From Armatimonadota bacterium (GTDB taxonomy: Bacteria > Armatimonadota > Fimbriimonadia > Fimbriimonadales > Fimbriimonadaceae), in NCBI GenBank assembly GCA_027451905.1, contig DAIDHV010000005.1, forward strand, positions 119,710 through 183,709: a stretch of DNA of 64,000 nt. The letters run 5' to 3'. Positions 26,950 to 35,384 of this stretch are shown piece by piece (positions within the stretch are counted from its first letter, which is position 1; every line of letters starts with the position of its first letter). The notes under the pieces were generated by a model that did no database searches, was not told the origin of the DNA, and was given only the letters and a program-made list of their open reading frames with translations. The position numbers and the translations under genes are program-made.

Positions 26950-28476
26950 GTGAGTTCCCTCCGTTCAGTTCGCCAAGCCATTCTGTGCGGAACCGAAACG
27001 GAATATGGGTTTACGGTGGAAGGTAGCGGGCCGGAAGATTTGGTAGACCTTGCTACCCAGTTTGTCAAGCAAATCAAAGAAGATTGCTATATCGGGTGGG
27101 ATTACCGCCATGAACACCCTCGCAGCGATTTGAGGGGATTTTCTGTCAAGCAACTTGCCTTTGATCCCACCGATGCTCAATTTGACAGAGGCAGAAGCCA
27201 TGGAAATTCTGAAGACATTCGAGCCGATCGAGTTTTGCTGAATGGGGCGCGTTTTTATAATGACCACGGCCACCCCGAATTTGCAACTCCCGAGTGTTTT
27301 CACGCCACCAATCTCATGCTGCAAGATAAGGCGGGCGAGATTGTTCTGCTGAACGCAGCAAACTCCCTTGCCGCCGAACTTGGCAAAGAAGTCCGAGTCT
27401 ATAAGAATAATACAGACTTCCATGGAGCAAGTTACGGCAGCCATGAAAGCTATCTGGTGCCAAGAGAGATTTCTTTCGAAGACCTTTACAAAGCGGTTGT
27501 GCCGATACTAGTAGCGCGGATTGTGTTATGCGGTGCCGGCAAAGCGGGCAGCGAATCGGGCTCTAAGTGCCCCTATCAAATCTCTAGCCGCGCTGATTTC
27601 TTTATGGAATCCGCGAATGTCGAAACCCTTTTCCGGCGCCCGGTTTTTAACACCAGAGATGAGCCTCATGCCGATCCGTCTCAGTGGCAAAGGCTGCATG
27701 TGATTGCTGGCGATGCCAATATGATTCCAAGCGCGGTCACCAGAAAAATTGGATTAGTTCAGCTTGCGGTGACCCTTGCCAAGGCGGGGTTCGCTCCTCA
27801 GTGGACAATCGAAGATCCGGTGGCAGCGATCAAGCAACTGTCCAGAACCATCAACCCACCCTTTGTGATTTCTCTGTCTCGAAAAAATTGGACCACTGCC
27901 ACCGAGATTTTAGAATCGTACTTTGCTGCCTTCGAGCAGCTCGATTTGGATACCGGTGATGGGTTAGAAGAGAGCAAACCACGGGCTGACTACTCAGTAT
28001 TGATCCAAGAATGCAGGACTTTGCTTCAGCAGATAGAATCTAATGACGCCGAGGCTGCCCATCACATTGACTGGCTTTGCAAAAGGAAATTGCTTGAAAT
28101 AGCCCAGGCAGAAAACAACTGGGATTGGGGCCACCATGGTCTTCAATCCTATGATCTTGAGTACCACAACATTGACCCATCGGAGGGACTCTACTTTGCC
28201 CTTGCCGATATGGGCGAGGCGGAGGCCTATCCAAAGCTAGAAGAGAGATTAGATGCTCTTGCAAACATCCAAGTCGGCACCCGAGGGTGGGTCCGCGGCC
28301 TAGCAGTTCAGAAGTTTAGAGACGAACTGGCAGGGGCGTCATGGGGTCATTTAACTTTTAAGGGCCAAGGTCAACAAAAAATAGAAGTTCCGTTAGAGCC
28401 TGACCGGATTTATGAGCCGCAACTTGCGTTAATATCAAACGTAGGAAACTTTATCTCATGTTTAACCTCAACTTAG
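26950..28476 (+). CDS. dop: Dop-like depupylase/deamidase for a ubiquitin-like modifier
   Basis: The 508-residue protein belongs to the carboxylate-amine-ligase-like Dop/PafA family. GTETEYG (residues 14-20) holds the catalytic/metal acids; other blocks are WDYRHEHPRSDLRGF, NGARFYNDHGHPEF (about 98-111), VYKNNTDFHGASYGSHE, NTRDEPHAD (about 233) and HVIAGDAN (about 250). The long segment between GTETEYG and NGAR, including DLRGF, fits Dop rather than the ligase PafA. Dop deamidates the C-terminal Gln of Pup-type modifiers and removes them from targets. The GTG start lies 42 bp after a terminator, so this is the first gene of a three-gene operon with the modifier and the proteasome subunit. Confidence 0.88.
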   Translation: MSSLRSVRQAILCGTETEYGFTVEGSGPEDLVDLATQFVKQIKEDCYIGWDYRHEHPRSDLRGFSVKQLAFDPTDAQFDRGRSHGNSEDIRADRVLLNGARFYNDHGHPEFATPECFHATNLMLQDKAGEIVLLNAANSLAAELGKEVRVYKNNTDFHGASYGSHESYLVPREISFEDLYKAVVPILVARIVLCGAGKAGSESGSKCPYQISSRADFFMESANVETLFRRPVFNTRDEPHADPSQWQRLHVIAGDANMIPSAVTRKIGLVQLAVTLAKAGFAPQWTIEDPVAAIKQLSRTINPPFVISLSRKNWTTATEILESYFAAFEQLDLDTGDGLEESKPRADYSVLIQECRTLLQQIESNDAEAAHHIDWLCKRKLLEIAQAENNWDWGHHGLQSYDLEYHNIDPSEGLYFALADMGEAEAYPKLEERLDALANIQVGTRGWVRGLAVQKFRDELAGASWGHLTFKGQGQQKIEVPLEPDRIYEPQLALISNVGNFISCLTST

Positions 28477-28655
28477 AACCGGAAGGCGATCGACTGACTC
28501 GGCCGCTGGAACCAGAGCCAGGGCGAAAGTCAGAAGATGCGGGCCCAACCCGCCCTCATATCAATCGTCCGGATTCAGGAAATGAGCTTTTCAAGCGCAT
28601 GAAAAAAATTGATCCTGACCAGGCCAAGAAGTACCGGCAGAGATCGGGTCAGTAA
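28458..28655 (+). CDS. ubact: UBact/Pup-type ubiquitin-like modifier
   Basis: A 65-residue charged, probably disordered protein that ends DPDQAKKYRQRSGQ. That tail matches UBact, the Pup-like modifier described in Nitrospirae, Armatimonadetes and other Gram-negative phyla, whose end is usually KYRQRTG(E/Q); Pup itself ends GGQ or GGE. The terminal Gln implies that deamidation by Dop is needed before ligation. The ATG overlaps the end of dop by 19 bp and its stop overlaps the beta-subunit ATG (TAATG), so all three are coupled. Attachment would mark proteins for the 20S proteasome in the cytosol. Confidence 0.88.
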   Translation: MFNLNLEPEGDRLTRPLEPEPGRKSEDAGPTRPHINRPDSGNELFKRMKKIDPDQAKKYRQRSGQ

Positions 28656-29428
28656 TGGCATCAACCACATTTAATACAACTCCAACCGATTTTCAGAAGT
28701 TGGTGGGGTATGGTCAGGCTGAATCCAGTTCTAGCATCCAGGGAGCTCTTTCATCTGATTTTGAGGTCCATGGCACCACTGTGTTGATGCTCCGCTTTAA
28801 AGAAGGAGTCATTGCCTTGAGCGACCGCAGGGCGACAGCTGGCAATTTGATCATGTACGATCATGCAGAAAAGGTCCTTGCCCTCGATGACCAGGTGCTC
28901 ATTGCAATTAGCGGTGCCTTTGCCAGAAGCATTGAGGTCTGCAGGATGCTCAAGCACTCGTTTAAGTTTTATCGCAGGGTTACATTGCAGCCTCTTTCCT
29001 TGGAAGGCAAGCTGATGGAAATTTCACGGGCATTGGCCGGAAACGCTCCTATGGCGATGAATGGCATCGGCGTTTTTTTGCCGATAGTGGCTGCCTATAA
29101 TGCAGAAAGTGAAACCTTTGAAACTTACTTCTTTGATGGGGCAGGTGCAAGATTTCAGAATGGAAGCTATGCGTGTGCGGGCTCCGGGTCAGAAAGAATT
29201 CGGGGTGTGTTTGAGTATCTGACGAGAACTCAGGGGCCCTTTGAATCGAGGAGTTTTGAGTCGGTGCTTCAAAACGGTCTAGAAATGCTTGATATCGCGG
29301 CTGAACTCGATAGTGCAACTGGAGGGTTTGATAAAACCCCGCCGGTGGTTAAAGTCCTCAAAAAAGACGGTGTTTCTTCGGTTGAAGGAAAGACCTTGCA
29401 AGACCTCATCAAGCAAGTTTTGGCTTAG
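28655..29428 (+). CDS. prcB: 20S proteasome beta subunit
   Basis: The protein carries a 40-residue propeptide and then the Ntn-hydrolase core starting G40|TTVLML. The catalytic triad positions fit exactly: Thr41 (mature Thr1), Asp57 (Asp17, in LSDRR) and Lys73 (Lys33, in HAEKVLAL). GSGSERIRGVF and DSATGG are further family blocks. It forms the proteolytic rings that degrade UBact-tagged proteins. No alpha subunit follows; a terminator closes the operon at 29456 and the next gene is convergent. Confidence 0.93.
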   Translation: MASTTFNTTPTDFQKLVGYGQAESSSSIQGALSSDFEVHGTTVLMLRFKEGVIALSDRRATAGNLIMYDHAEKVLALDDQVLIAISGAFARSIEVCRMLKHSFKFYRRVTLQPLSLEGKLMEISRALAGNAPMAMNGIGVFLPIVAAYNAESETFETYFFDGAGARFQNGSYACAGSGSERIRGVFEYLTRTQGPFESRSFESVLQNGLEMLDIAAELDSATGGFDKTPPVVKVLKKDGVSSVEGKTLQDLIKQVLA

Positions 29429-29455
29429 GCTCAAATTCAGAGCGCGCAAACTGAG

Positions 29456-29507
29456 AAGGCTCAAACCGGTTTCCTGACAGGAAGCGGTTTGAGCCTTGCC
29501 TTTTTTT
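29456..29507 (+). terminator. Strong terminator after the proteasome operon
   Basis: A 13-bp perfect outer stem (AAGGCTCAAACCG / CGGTTTGAGCCTT) continues into an inner arm (TTCCTG / CAGGAA) and is followed by a run of seven T. It marks the end of the dop-UBact-prcB operon. Confidence 0.9.
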
Positions 29508-29575
29508 AAGATCAAACTCAAAGTGCTGAAGATTTATCTTGGGAGGGGGTGGCCAGCACACTTTTGGAAATGCCT

Positions 29576-30745
29576 TTACGTCCCTTGCGGCTCTTGAGCC
29601 AATCTGACTTTGATGGTTTTGGTCTCACCCTTGGTCCAGTACCGGATGGAAACGATGTCACCGGCTCTTTTGTCGGCAAGGGCAGCTAGCAGGGCATAGT
29701 GATCGGTCATTGGCTTTCCGTCAATGTCCAAAATAATGTCAAGTGGTTGAAGGCCTGCAGTTGCGGCTGGCAATCCTGCAATCAGGCCTGTGCCCGCGTT
29801 GGGGTCTGGATAGGGGATGACAATTCCGTGGTCGGGAACATTGTTGGCACCGGTGACCTGGGCAAGCTCACTTCGGGCTTGAGGATCACTGAGGAGTCCG
29901 TCCCATCTTGGCTTTGGCTCAAGGCCTAACACGCCTTGCATCGAGTGGCCATATTTGATGATGTCGTGAACAACTTGGCGAACTCGGTTGGCGGGAATTG
30001 CAAACCCAATCCCAATTGAAGATCCAGTTGGGCTAATGATTGCCGAGTTGATCCCAACCAAATTGCCATATTCATCAGTTAAGGCACCACCAGAGTTGCC
30101 CGGATTGATAGCCGCATCGGTTTGGATGGCGTGAACGAGGACGCCGCCATTTTCGGTCGGCAAGGTTCTTCCTAGATTGCTAACCACACCAACGCTGACG
30201 GTGGCATTAAAATCTAAAGGATTTCCGACTGCCATCACCCATTGGCCCACTTTTAAACGGTCACTGTTGCCAATAGAGATTGGCCGAAGGTGGTTGGCAT
30301 CAATTTTCAGGACGGCGAGATCGGCTTGGGTATCTACCCCCAGCACTTTTGCTACATAAACATGTTTGTTTTGTAGTCGAACTCGAACCTGGTCGGCTCC
30401 TGCCACAACATGGTTGTTGGTGACAATGATTCCATTTGAAGTGAGGATGACTCCGCTTCCGGTATCTGCCCTCTGGATAGAAGTTTGATCACTCCAAAAG
30501 TTGGTCTCTGCCCGAAAATTGTCAACACTCACAACGGACGGCAAAACCTTTGCCGCTGCCTGAGTGAAGTCCCTTGGTCCGGACTGGATTGGGTCAGAAG
30601 CAAACTGAGCCTCGGGAAGCCTAGAAAAGTCATTGGCAAGTTGATTCCGATTTTCATAGTGGCTAAATATTTTCGATGCGATTTGAGCACCAAAGACTCC
30701 TGCAAAAACGGCGACCGCGATCCAAACATAGGCTGACTTTTTCAT
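29576..30745 (-). CDS. htrA: HtrA/DegP-like periplasmic serine protease with one PDZ domain
   Basis: An N-terminal membrane anchor (VWIAVAVFAGVFGAQIA) is followed by a trypsin-like domain with His in TNNHVVAG (about 112), Asp in QADLAVLK (about 140) and Ser in GNSGGAL (about 218). A single PDZ domain occupies about residues 265-385. The protein would act in the periplasm as a quality-control protease or chaperone. It is convergent with the proteasome operon and divergent from rlmN, with 92 bp of shared upstream DNA. Confidence 0.92.
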   Translation of the reverse strand: MKKSAYVWIAVAVFAGVFGAQIASKIFSHYENRNQLANDFSRLPEAQFASDPIQSGPRDFTQAAAKVLPSVVSVDNFRAETNFWSDQTSIQRADTGSGVILTSNGIIVTNNHVVAGADQVRVRLQNKHVYVAKVLGVDTQADLAVLKIDANHLRPISIGNSDRLKVGQWVMAVGNPLDFNATVSVGVVSNLGRTLPTENGGVLVHAIQTDAAINPGNSGGALTDEYGNLVGINSAIISPTGSSIGIGFAIPANRVRQVVHDIIKYGHSMQGVLGLEPKPRWDGLLSDPQARSELAQVTGANNVPDHGIVIPYPDPNAGTGLIAGLPAATAGLQPLDIILDIDGKPMTDHYALLAALADKRAGDIVSIRYWTKGETKTIKVRLAQEPQGT

Positions 30746-30837
30746 GGGACCTGGTTCCCTTAACGCTTTTATGCATGTTCAAGTTTCGAATCTAAGGCAG
30801 GTTCCTCGGTAAACTCCCAAGTAGGCAGATCGGCTTT

Positions 30838-31896
30838 ATGAAAAACCAGAGCCTTGTCGGCTGTACAAAAAAAGAAATCGAGGCTCTTTTGGATTGGAGA
30901 GACGATGCCAGTTTGCGATCCAAGCAAATGGCCTCTCAAATCTATAAAAGGGCCCAATCCGAATTCAGTCAGATGGCAGATTTGCCGGCTCAGCTTCGGC
31001 AAGAGTTGGAGCAAAGGTTTCTGGTTTCACCCCTCGAAGTCAGCCGCCACGTGAGAAGCTCGGATTCGGTCCAAAAGCTGCTGGTTCACAACGGAGACGG
31101 CAATGCCTACGAGTGCGTGCTGATCCCCTATCCAGATCGAGTGAGCTGCTGCATTAGCAGCCAAGTTGGCTGCCCGATGGGCTGCCGATTTTGCGCTACG
31201 GGGCTAGGAGGCTTCGACCGCAACCTCGAAGTCAGTGAAATTGTTGGCCAGTATCTTAAATTGCAGTCTCTAACTCCTCGTCGGATCAGCCATGTTGTTT
31301 TTATGGGTATGGGTGAGCCGCTGCTAAACGTTAAAAGTGTTGTGGCTAGCCTCAAGATTCTTCATGATGAAGTTGGGCTCAGTTATCGGCATCTTACGGT
31401 AAGTACGGTAGGGATCGTGCCCGCAATCTACCAACTAGCGGACTTGAAATTGCCGATTCATCTTGCCTTAAGCCTCCATAGCCCCTATGATGACGTAAGG
31501 CAAAGGCTGATGCCAGTCAATGCAAAATGGAATGTTGCGGAAACGGTGGGTGCAATGAAGGATTACAGCAAAGCTACCGGAAGAAAAGTGACGTTTGAGT
31601 ATCTGCTTATTAAGGGTGTGACCGACACTTTGGATCAGGCGGAGCGCATTGCCACTTTAACCAGAGGCTTCCCTTGCTTTGTGAACTTAATTCCCTTTAA
31701 CTGGGTAGATACAGAGCAGGGCTTTGCAAGGCCAGATCGAAAGTCGGTGAACCAATTTAGGGCCAAGCTAGAGCAGGCAGGGGTCAACGTCACGGAACGG
31801 ATGGAGCGAGGTCATGATATTGCCGCCGCCTGCGGCCAACTGGCAGGACAATTTAAGCAGACCTCAAGGCAGAAAACTCTGCCTCAACTGGCATGA
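30838..31896 (+). CDS. rlmN: Dual-specificity 23S rRNA/tRNA adenine-C2 methyltransferase RlmN
   Basis: This radical SAM enzyme has the CxxxCxxC cluster motif CPMGCRFC (Cys112, 116, 119), the MGMGEPLLN block and ERMERGHDIAAACGQL near the C-terminus, which includes the methyl-accepting cysteine. RlmN methylates A2503 of 23S rRNA and A37 of certain tRNAs. The 352-residue length is normal. Its TGA overlaps the ATG of the lptC-like gene, so it leads the downstream envelope operon. Confidence 0.95.
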   Translation: MKNQSLVGCTKKEIEALLDWRDDASLRSKQMASQIYKRAQSEFSQMADLPAQLRQELEQRFLVSPLEVSRHVRSSDSVQKLLVHNGDGNAYECVLIPYPDRVSCCISSQVGCPMGCRFCATGLGGFDRNLEVSEIVGQYLKLQSLTPRRISHVVFMGMGEPLLNVKSVVASLKILHDEVGLSYRHLTVSTVGIVPAIYQLADLKLPIHLALSLHSPYDDVRQRLMPVNAKWNVAETVGAMKDYSKATGRKVTFEYLLIKGVTDTLDQAERIATLTRGFPCFVNLIPFNWVDTEQGFARPDRKSVNQFRAKLEQAGVNVTERMERGHDIAAACGQLAGQFKQTSRQKTLPQLA

Positions 31897-32471
31897 ACCT
31901 TCCTCTGCGTTGGGCTTTGTTCGTGATAGTCGGCAGCCTGTTCTTTTTTGGCAGTGGGTGCATGAAGTCGAGCCCCAAAAGGACAGTTAGCCCTCGGGGC
32001 GATCAATCTGAAGTCATTCCCCAGGGTGTGGGCACCAAACAAGGCAGCGTGACTGCTTATAGTAAGGGCACCCACCGCCAGCCCCTTTACAAGGTCAATT
32101 GGCAGTCGGCAAATATAGTTGCAAAAAGCCCTGGTTCTTTTTTTGCAACTGCAAACGTTGTTTCTGGCCTCATTATGAAGGCGGGCGTGCCGGTAAGCCG
32201 TTTTATTGCCGACAAAGCAACCGTAGATCGAAAGAATGGCGTCTTAAAACTGCTGGGAAAGATTAAAATTTCTCAGATAACGTATAGCAACCATGGAGGG
32301 GCGGTGCTCACATGCGAAAAGGTAACTTACTCCGATTCTGACCAGATTATCAAAGCGATTGGCAACGTTGTATTGCAATCCCCCACTATGCAGTTAACCG
32401 GCTTACCATCACTTTATGCGCTTCCAGACTTCTCCGAGATAGGGAGCCCGCAAATGGTGGCAAGACATTGA
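31893..32471 (+). CDS. LptC-like lipoprotein/anchored protein of the LPS export operon
   Basis: A 192-residue protein with a signal peptide ending in a lipobox-like GSGC, then a beta-rich domain resembling LptC/OstA proteins (repeated short strands such as ADKATVDRKNGVLKLLGKI and AIGNVVLQSP). LptC connects the inner-membrane LptBFG complex to LptA. Similarity by eye is moderate; position next to lptA-, lptB- and lptF-like genes is the stronger argument. Start and stop overlap both neighbours by four bases. Confidence 0.6.
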   Translation: MNLPLRWALFVIVGSLFFFGSGCMKSSPKRTVSPRGDQSEVIPQGVGTKQGSVTAYSKGTHRQPLYKVNWQSANIVAKSPGSFFATANVVSGLIMKAGVPVSRFIADKATVDRKNGVLKLLGKIKISQITYSNHGGAVLTCEKVTYSDSDQIIKAIGNVVLQSPTMQLTGLPSLYALPDFSEIGSPQMVARH

Positions 32472-33520
32472 ATCATAATCTTATTCAGACTTCAAAAATG
32501 AATCCTGCAGGGCGCAAACCGCATCACAGCCGCCCGTTACCAAAACGGCATCAAAGATTAAGCATGAATCGCTGGCTGATTGCCGTGGGATTCTCCATGA
32601 TTGCAACGGGGCTGGTTGCTAATCAGATCACATCATCTGCGACATTCCGGACGAAAGACCTTGTGGTGACGGGGATCTCGCCTAGCGGATTTATCTATTC
32701 TCCAGGCAAACCCGATGCCAACGGATTGGCTCCTTTTCAGGTTGTTGGTGACCCCATGCTTACCGCAACATTGAGCCGCGAGCACTTGACGGTTACCGGT
32801 GGAAAACTGGAAGGCAAGGTTGTGCCTGGCTCGGGGCGCTTGGCAAGCGCGGTTCTATCCGGAAACATTCAGGTTGTCTCAGTTATATCACCCAAAGGTC
32901 ATCATGGGGCTGAGGCTCAGCGGATTGAGTTGGAGTCTTCTACCGCGCACTATAAAAACCTGAACTGGTCAAAAGGGTCCAGTTCGCCTCAATCAACTCA
33001 GTTGAGCTTTCCCAATCCACTTTTGGTCAAAGGCAGTTCTCAAACCAAGCTAACATCTTATCAGATGCACGCCAAAACGGGAACTGTTTATCTGAAGGAA
33101 GAGGCGGCTGGCCAAAGCCAGTCTTTGGATTCGGCTCGGTTTGTCGGAGCTGTGACCATGAGCTTTAACAGCCAAGTCACCGGTGTGAAAATTCAGGGTG
33201 ATCTTCGGCATTTAACCGCATCCTCAGATCGGGCAACCATTGATCGAGTGGTTGATCCTAAAACTCAGGCAATTACCTACGTGGTCAAGCTTCTTGGCCA
33301 TGTCAACTTGAAGTCTGAAGAGCCAAGCGGCACAACAACACTATCTGATCTTTCTGGCCTTGCCGTCACTTTAAATCCTCAGTTTGAGGTACTTGGCTAC
33401 GAAGGGTTAGACGATCAAGCATCGGGATTTTTTGTGCCCCAATCTCTGAGTGGCTCAAATTCTAGGCTGGCTGTCCTTGTCGAAAACTATGGCAGGGCTG
33501 GTCAAGAAGGCTCCCCATGA
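32468..33520 (+). CDS. LptA/OstA-like periplasmic bridge protein
   Basis: The 350-residue frame has a basic N-terminus, a hydrophobic segment (RWLIAVGFSMIATGLVA) and then repeated beta-strand units with alternating AxLSGNIQVVS and ARFVGAVTMSF-type blocks, which fit an OstA/LptA beta-jellyroll. In Gram-negative bacteria LptA carries LPS across the periplasm. The start is uncertain: TTG at 32468 overlaps the previous stop, whereas ATG at 32564 begins directly before the hydrophobic segment. It overlaps lptB by four bases. Confidence 0.55.
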   Translation: MNHNLIQTSKMNPAGRKPHHSRPLPKRHQRLSMNRWLIAVGFSMIATGLVANQITSSATFRTKDLVVTGISPSGFIYSPGKPDANGLAPFQVVGDPMLTATLSREHLTVTGGKLEGKVVPGSGRLASAVLSGNIQVVSVISPKGHHGAEAQRIELESSTAHYKNLNWSKGSSSPQSTQLSFPNPLLVKGSSQTKLTSYQMHAKTGTVYLKEEAAGQSQSLDSARFVGAVTMSFNSQVTGVKIQGDLRHLTASSDRATIDRVVDPKTQAITYVVKLLGHVNLKSEEPSGTTTLSDLSGLAVTLNPQFEVLGYEGLDDQASGFFVPQSLSGSNSRLAVLVENYGRAGQEGSP

Positions 33521-34248
33521 AAATTCGCTGCGAGGAGTTGGTCAAGATTTATCGGGGCAAGAAAGTTGTCAACGGGGTGAGCTTTCAAATGGATCAGGGT
33601 GAAGTTGTTGGGCTCCTTGGCCCCAATGGAGCCGGGAAAACAACTACGTTTTACATGGCAACGGGGTTGGTTAAGCCAAATGGAGGCAAAGTTTTTCTTG
33701 ATGATGAGGATGTCACCCGCTGGCCAATGTTTAAGCGAGCTTTAGCCGGGATCGGCTACTTGCCACAAGAACCGAGCATCTTTAGAAAACTAACCGTCGA
33801 AGATAACTTGCGCCTGGTGATGGAGCTGCGAGGCATCGGCAAGGCAGAACAAGCCAAGAGAATTGAATCTTTGGCTGCTGATCTCCATATCTCCAAACTT
33901 CTTGGATCGCTGGGCCTGAGGTTGAGCGGTGGTGAAAGGAGACGGGTCGAGATTGCAAGGGCGTTGGCCACCGAGCCCAAATTTATCTTGCTGGATGAGC
34001 CATTTACGGGCATTGATCCGGTAACCATCGAAGAAATTCAGGGCATCATCAAGAAACTTCGGGATCAAGGCATCGGCATTCTTATTACTGACCATAACAT
34101 TGTTGCGACCTTACGCATTACCGATCGGAACTACATCTTGATAGATGGTCATATTGAAGTAGAGGGCAATGCAGCCCAAATTGCAGCTCATGAAGGAGTC
34201 AAAAAGCGCTATTTAGGTCAGACCTTAGACCAGTCGGCGCTTGATTGA
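33517..34248 (+). CDS. lptB: LptB, ATPase of the LPS transporter
   Basis: All ABC ATPase motifs are intact: Walker A GPNGAGKTT (about 36), YLPQEPSIFRKLTVEDN around the Q-loop, signature LSGGERRR (about 136), Walker B FILLDEPF and the H-loop in ITDHN. The Q-loop stretch and the RKLTVEDNL block are typical of LptB. It would power extraction of LPS or a related glycolipid from the inner membrane with the permease encoded next. Confidence 0.93.
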   Translation: MKIRCEELVKIYRGKKVVNGVSFQMDQGEVVGLLGPNGAGKTTTFYMATGLVKPNGGKVFLDDEDVTRWPMFKRALAGIGYLPQEPSIFRKLTVEDNLRLVMELRGIGKAEQAKRIESLAADLHISKLLGSLGLRLSGGERRRVEIARALATEPKFILLDEPFTGIDPVTIEEIQGIIKKLRDQGIGILITDHNIVATLRITDRNYILIDGHIEVEGNAAQIAAHEGVKKRYLGQTLDQSALD

Positions 34249-34253
34249 ACTGA

Positions 34254-35381
34254 GTGAATCGGCTATTTCGGGTTGTCTTAAAAGAAATCACGGGCCCCTA
34301 TGCTTTTGGGGTCTGCCTCTTCACGGTTCTGATTGTTGCCACAACCTATTTGGGAAGGTTGATAGGGTTCTTAGTCCACGGGGTTTCCCCGCTTCTTGTC
34401 TTGAGGCTTGCCTTGCTGTTCACCCCTGCCATTTTAGTAAAAACCTTTGCCATGGCAACCTTGTTGGCGGGTTTGCTTGGGTTCGGACGTCTTAGCAACG
34501 ATTCTGAAATCACGGCAATGAAGGCAGCCGGTGCCTCTTTGCAAAGGATCATTCTTCCCGTTTTCGTTTTTTCGATTGCGGTAGCTGCCATTGCCTTTGT
34601 CACCGATGAAACTATTGTTCCTTGGGCTGCCAAAACAAGTTCATCTCTGAATACTCAGTTGATGCACAACCTCGATAAGAGCAGCCTTCAGTCTGCTGCT
34701 CAGCCGATCATTGAAAACGGAAAAGCGATTGGAGTCGTCAGTGCCAGATACTTTGATGCTCAGCAAGGAGTGTTAAGGGACGCGGTGGTTGTTGTTTACG
34801 GCTCCTCCCAATCTCAAGAGTGGATCCTCGCGGCAAAGCAACTGACTTTTGATCCGGTGAAGTTTGCAGCCGGGCAAGGAGGTTGGGCTATTGATGGAAA
34901 AGCGAGTTTGCTTTCTGTAGATGGATCGGTCTGCTTAACGATTGACAATGGAGCATGGCCCAACCAAATTCCCAAGCTCTCGGTGACTCCTCAAGACATT
35001 CTTGCAAGCCAAATGACAGATCTTGATCTTTTAAGCATGAAGCAAATTCGAGCTGAGATCGTCAAATTGAAGAGTCAGCCCAACAGCGATCCCGCCAAGA
35101 TTGCCAATTTGGAGTTTGGTTATTGGAATAAAATCGCTTTGCCGTTAGCGGCTGTGATCTATGGCTTGTTGGGGGCATCCTTGGGAGTCCGTAACTCTCG
35201 GCAGTCCACCGCAGCTGGCTTTACAGTTGCGATCTTTATTATTTTTGGATATGTCTTTCTTGCCAACTGGTTAAGCGTCTATGCTCAGGGAGGCGTGCTT
35301 CCAGCTTGGATTGCCAGTTTGTTGCCTCCTGCAATTGGATTGGTGGCCGCGGTTGTTATTATAGTGAGAAGGAATCGTTAG
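34254..35381 (+). CDS. LptF/LptG family permease (YjgP/YjgQ)
   Basis: The 375-residue protein has six hydrophobic segments, three at each end, around a central periplasmic beta-domain, which is the LptF/G topology. Family hallmarks are the N-terminal KEITGPYAFGV, SDSEITAMKAAG-like block (NDSEITAMKAAGAS) and a C-terminal triple helix. Only one permease is present here, whereas E. coli uses an LptF-LptG heterodimer; a homodimer or a second gene elsewhere is possible. GTG start at 34254, five bases after lptB. Confidence 0.88.
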   Translation: MNRLFRVVLKEITGPYAFGVCLFTVLIVATTYLGRLIGFLVHGVSPLLVLRLALLFTPAILVKTFAMATLLAGLLGFGRLSNDSEITAMKAAGASLQRIILPVFVFSIAVAAIAFVTDETIVPWAAKTSSSLNTQLMHNLDKSSLQSAAQPIIENGKAIGVVSARYFDAQQGVLRDAVVVVYGSSQSQEWILAAKQLTFDPVKFAAGQGGWAIDGKASLLSVDGSVCLTIDNGAWPNQIPKLSVTPQDILASQMTDLDLLSMKQIRAEIVKLKSQPNSDPAKIANLEFGYWNKIALPLAAVIYGLLGASLGVRNSRQSTAAGFTVAIFIIFGYVFLANWLSVYAQGGVLPAWIASLLPPAIGLVAAVVIIVRRNR

Positions 35382-35384
35382 ACG

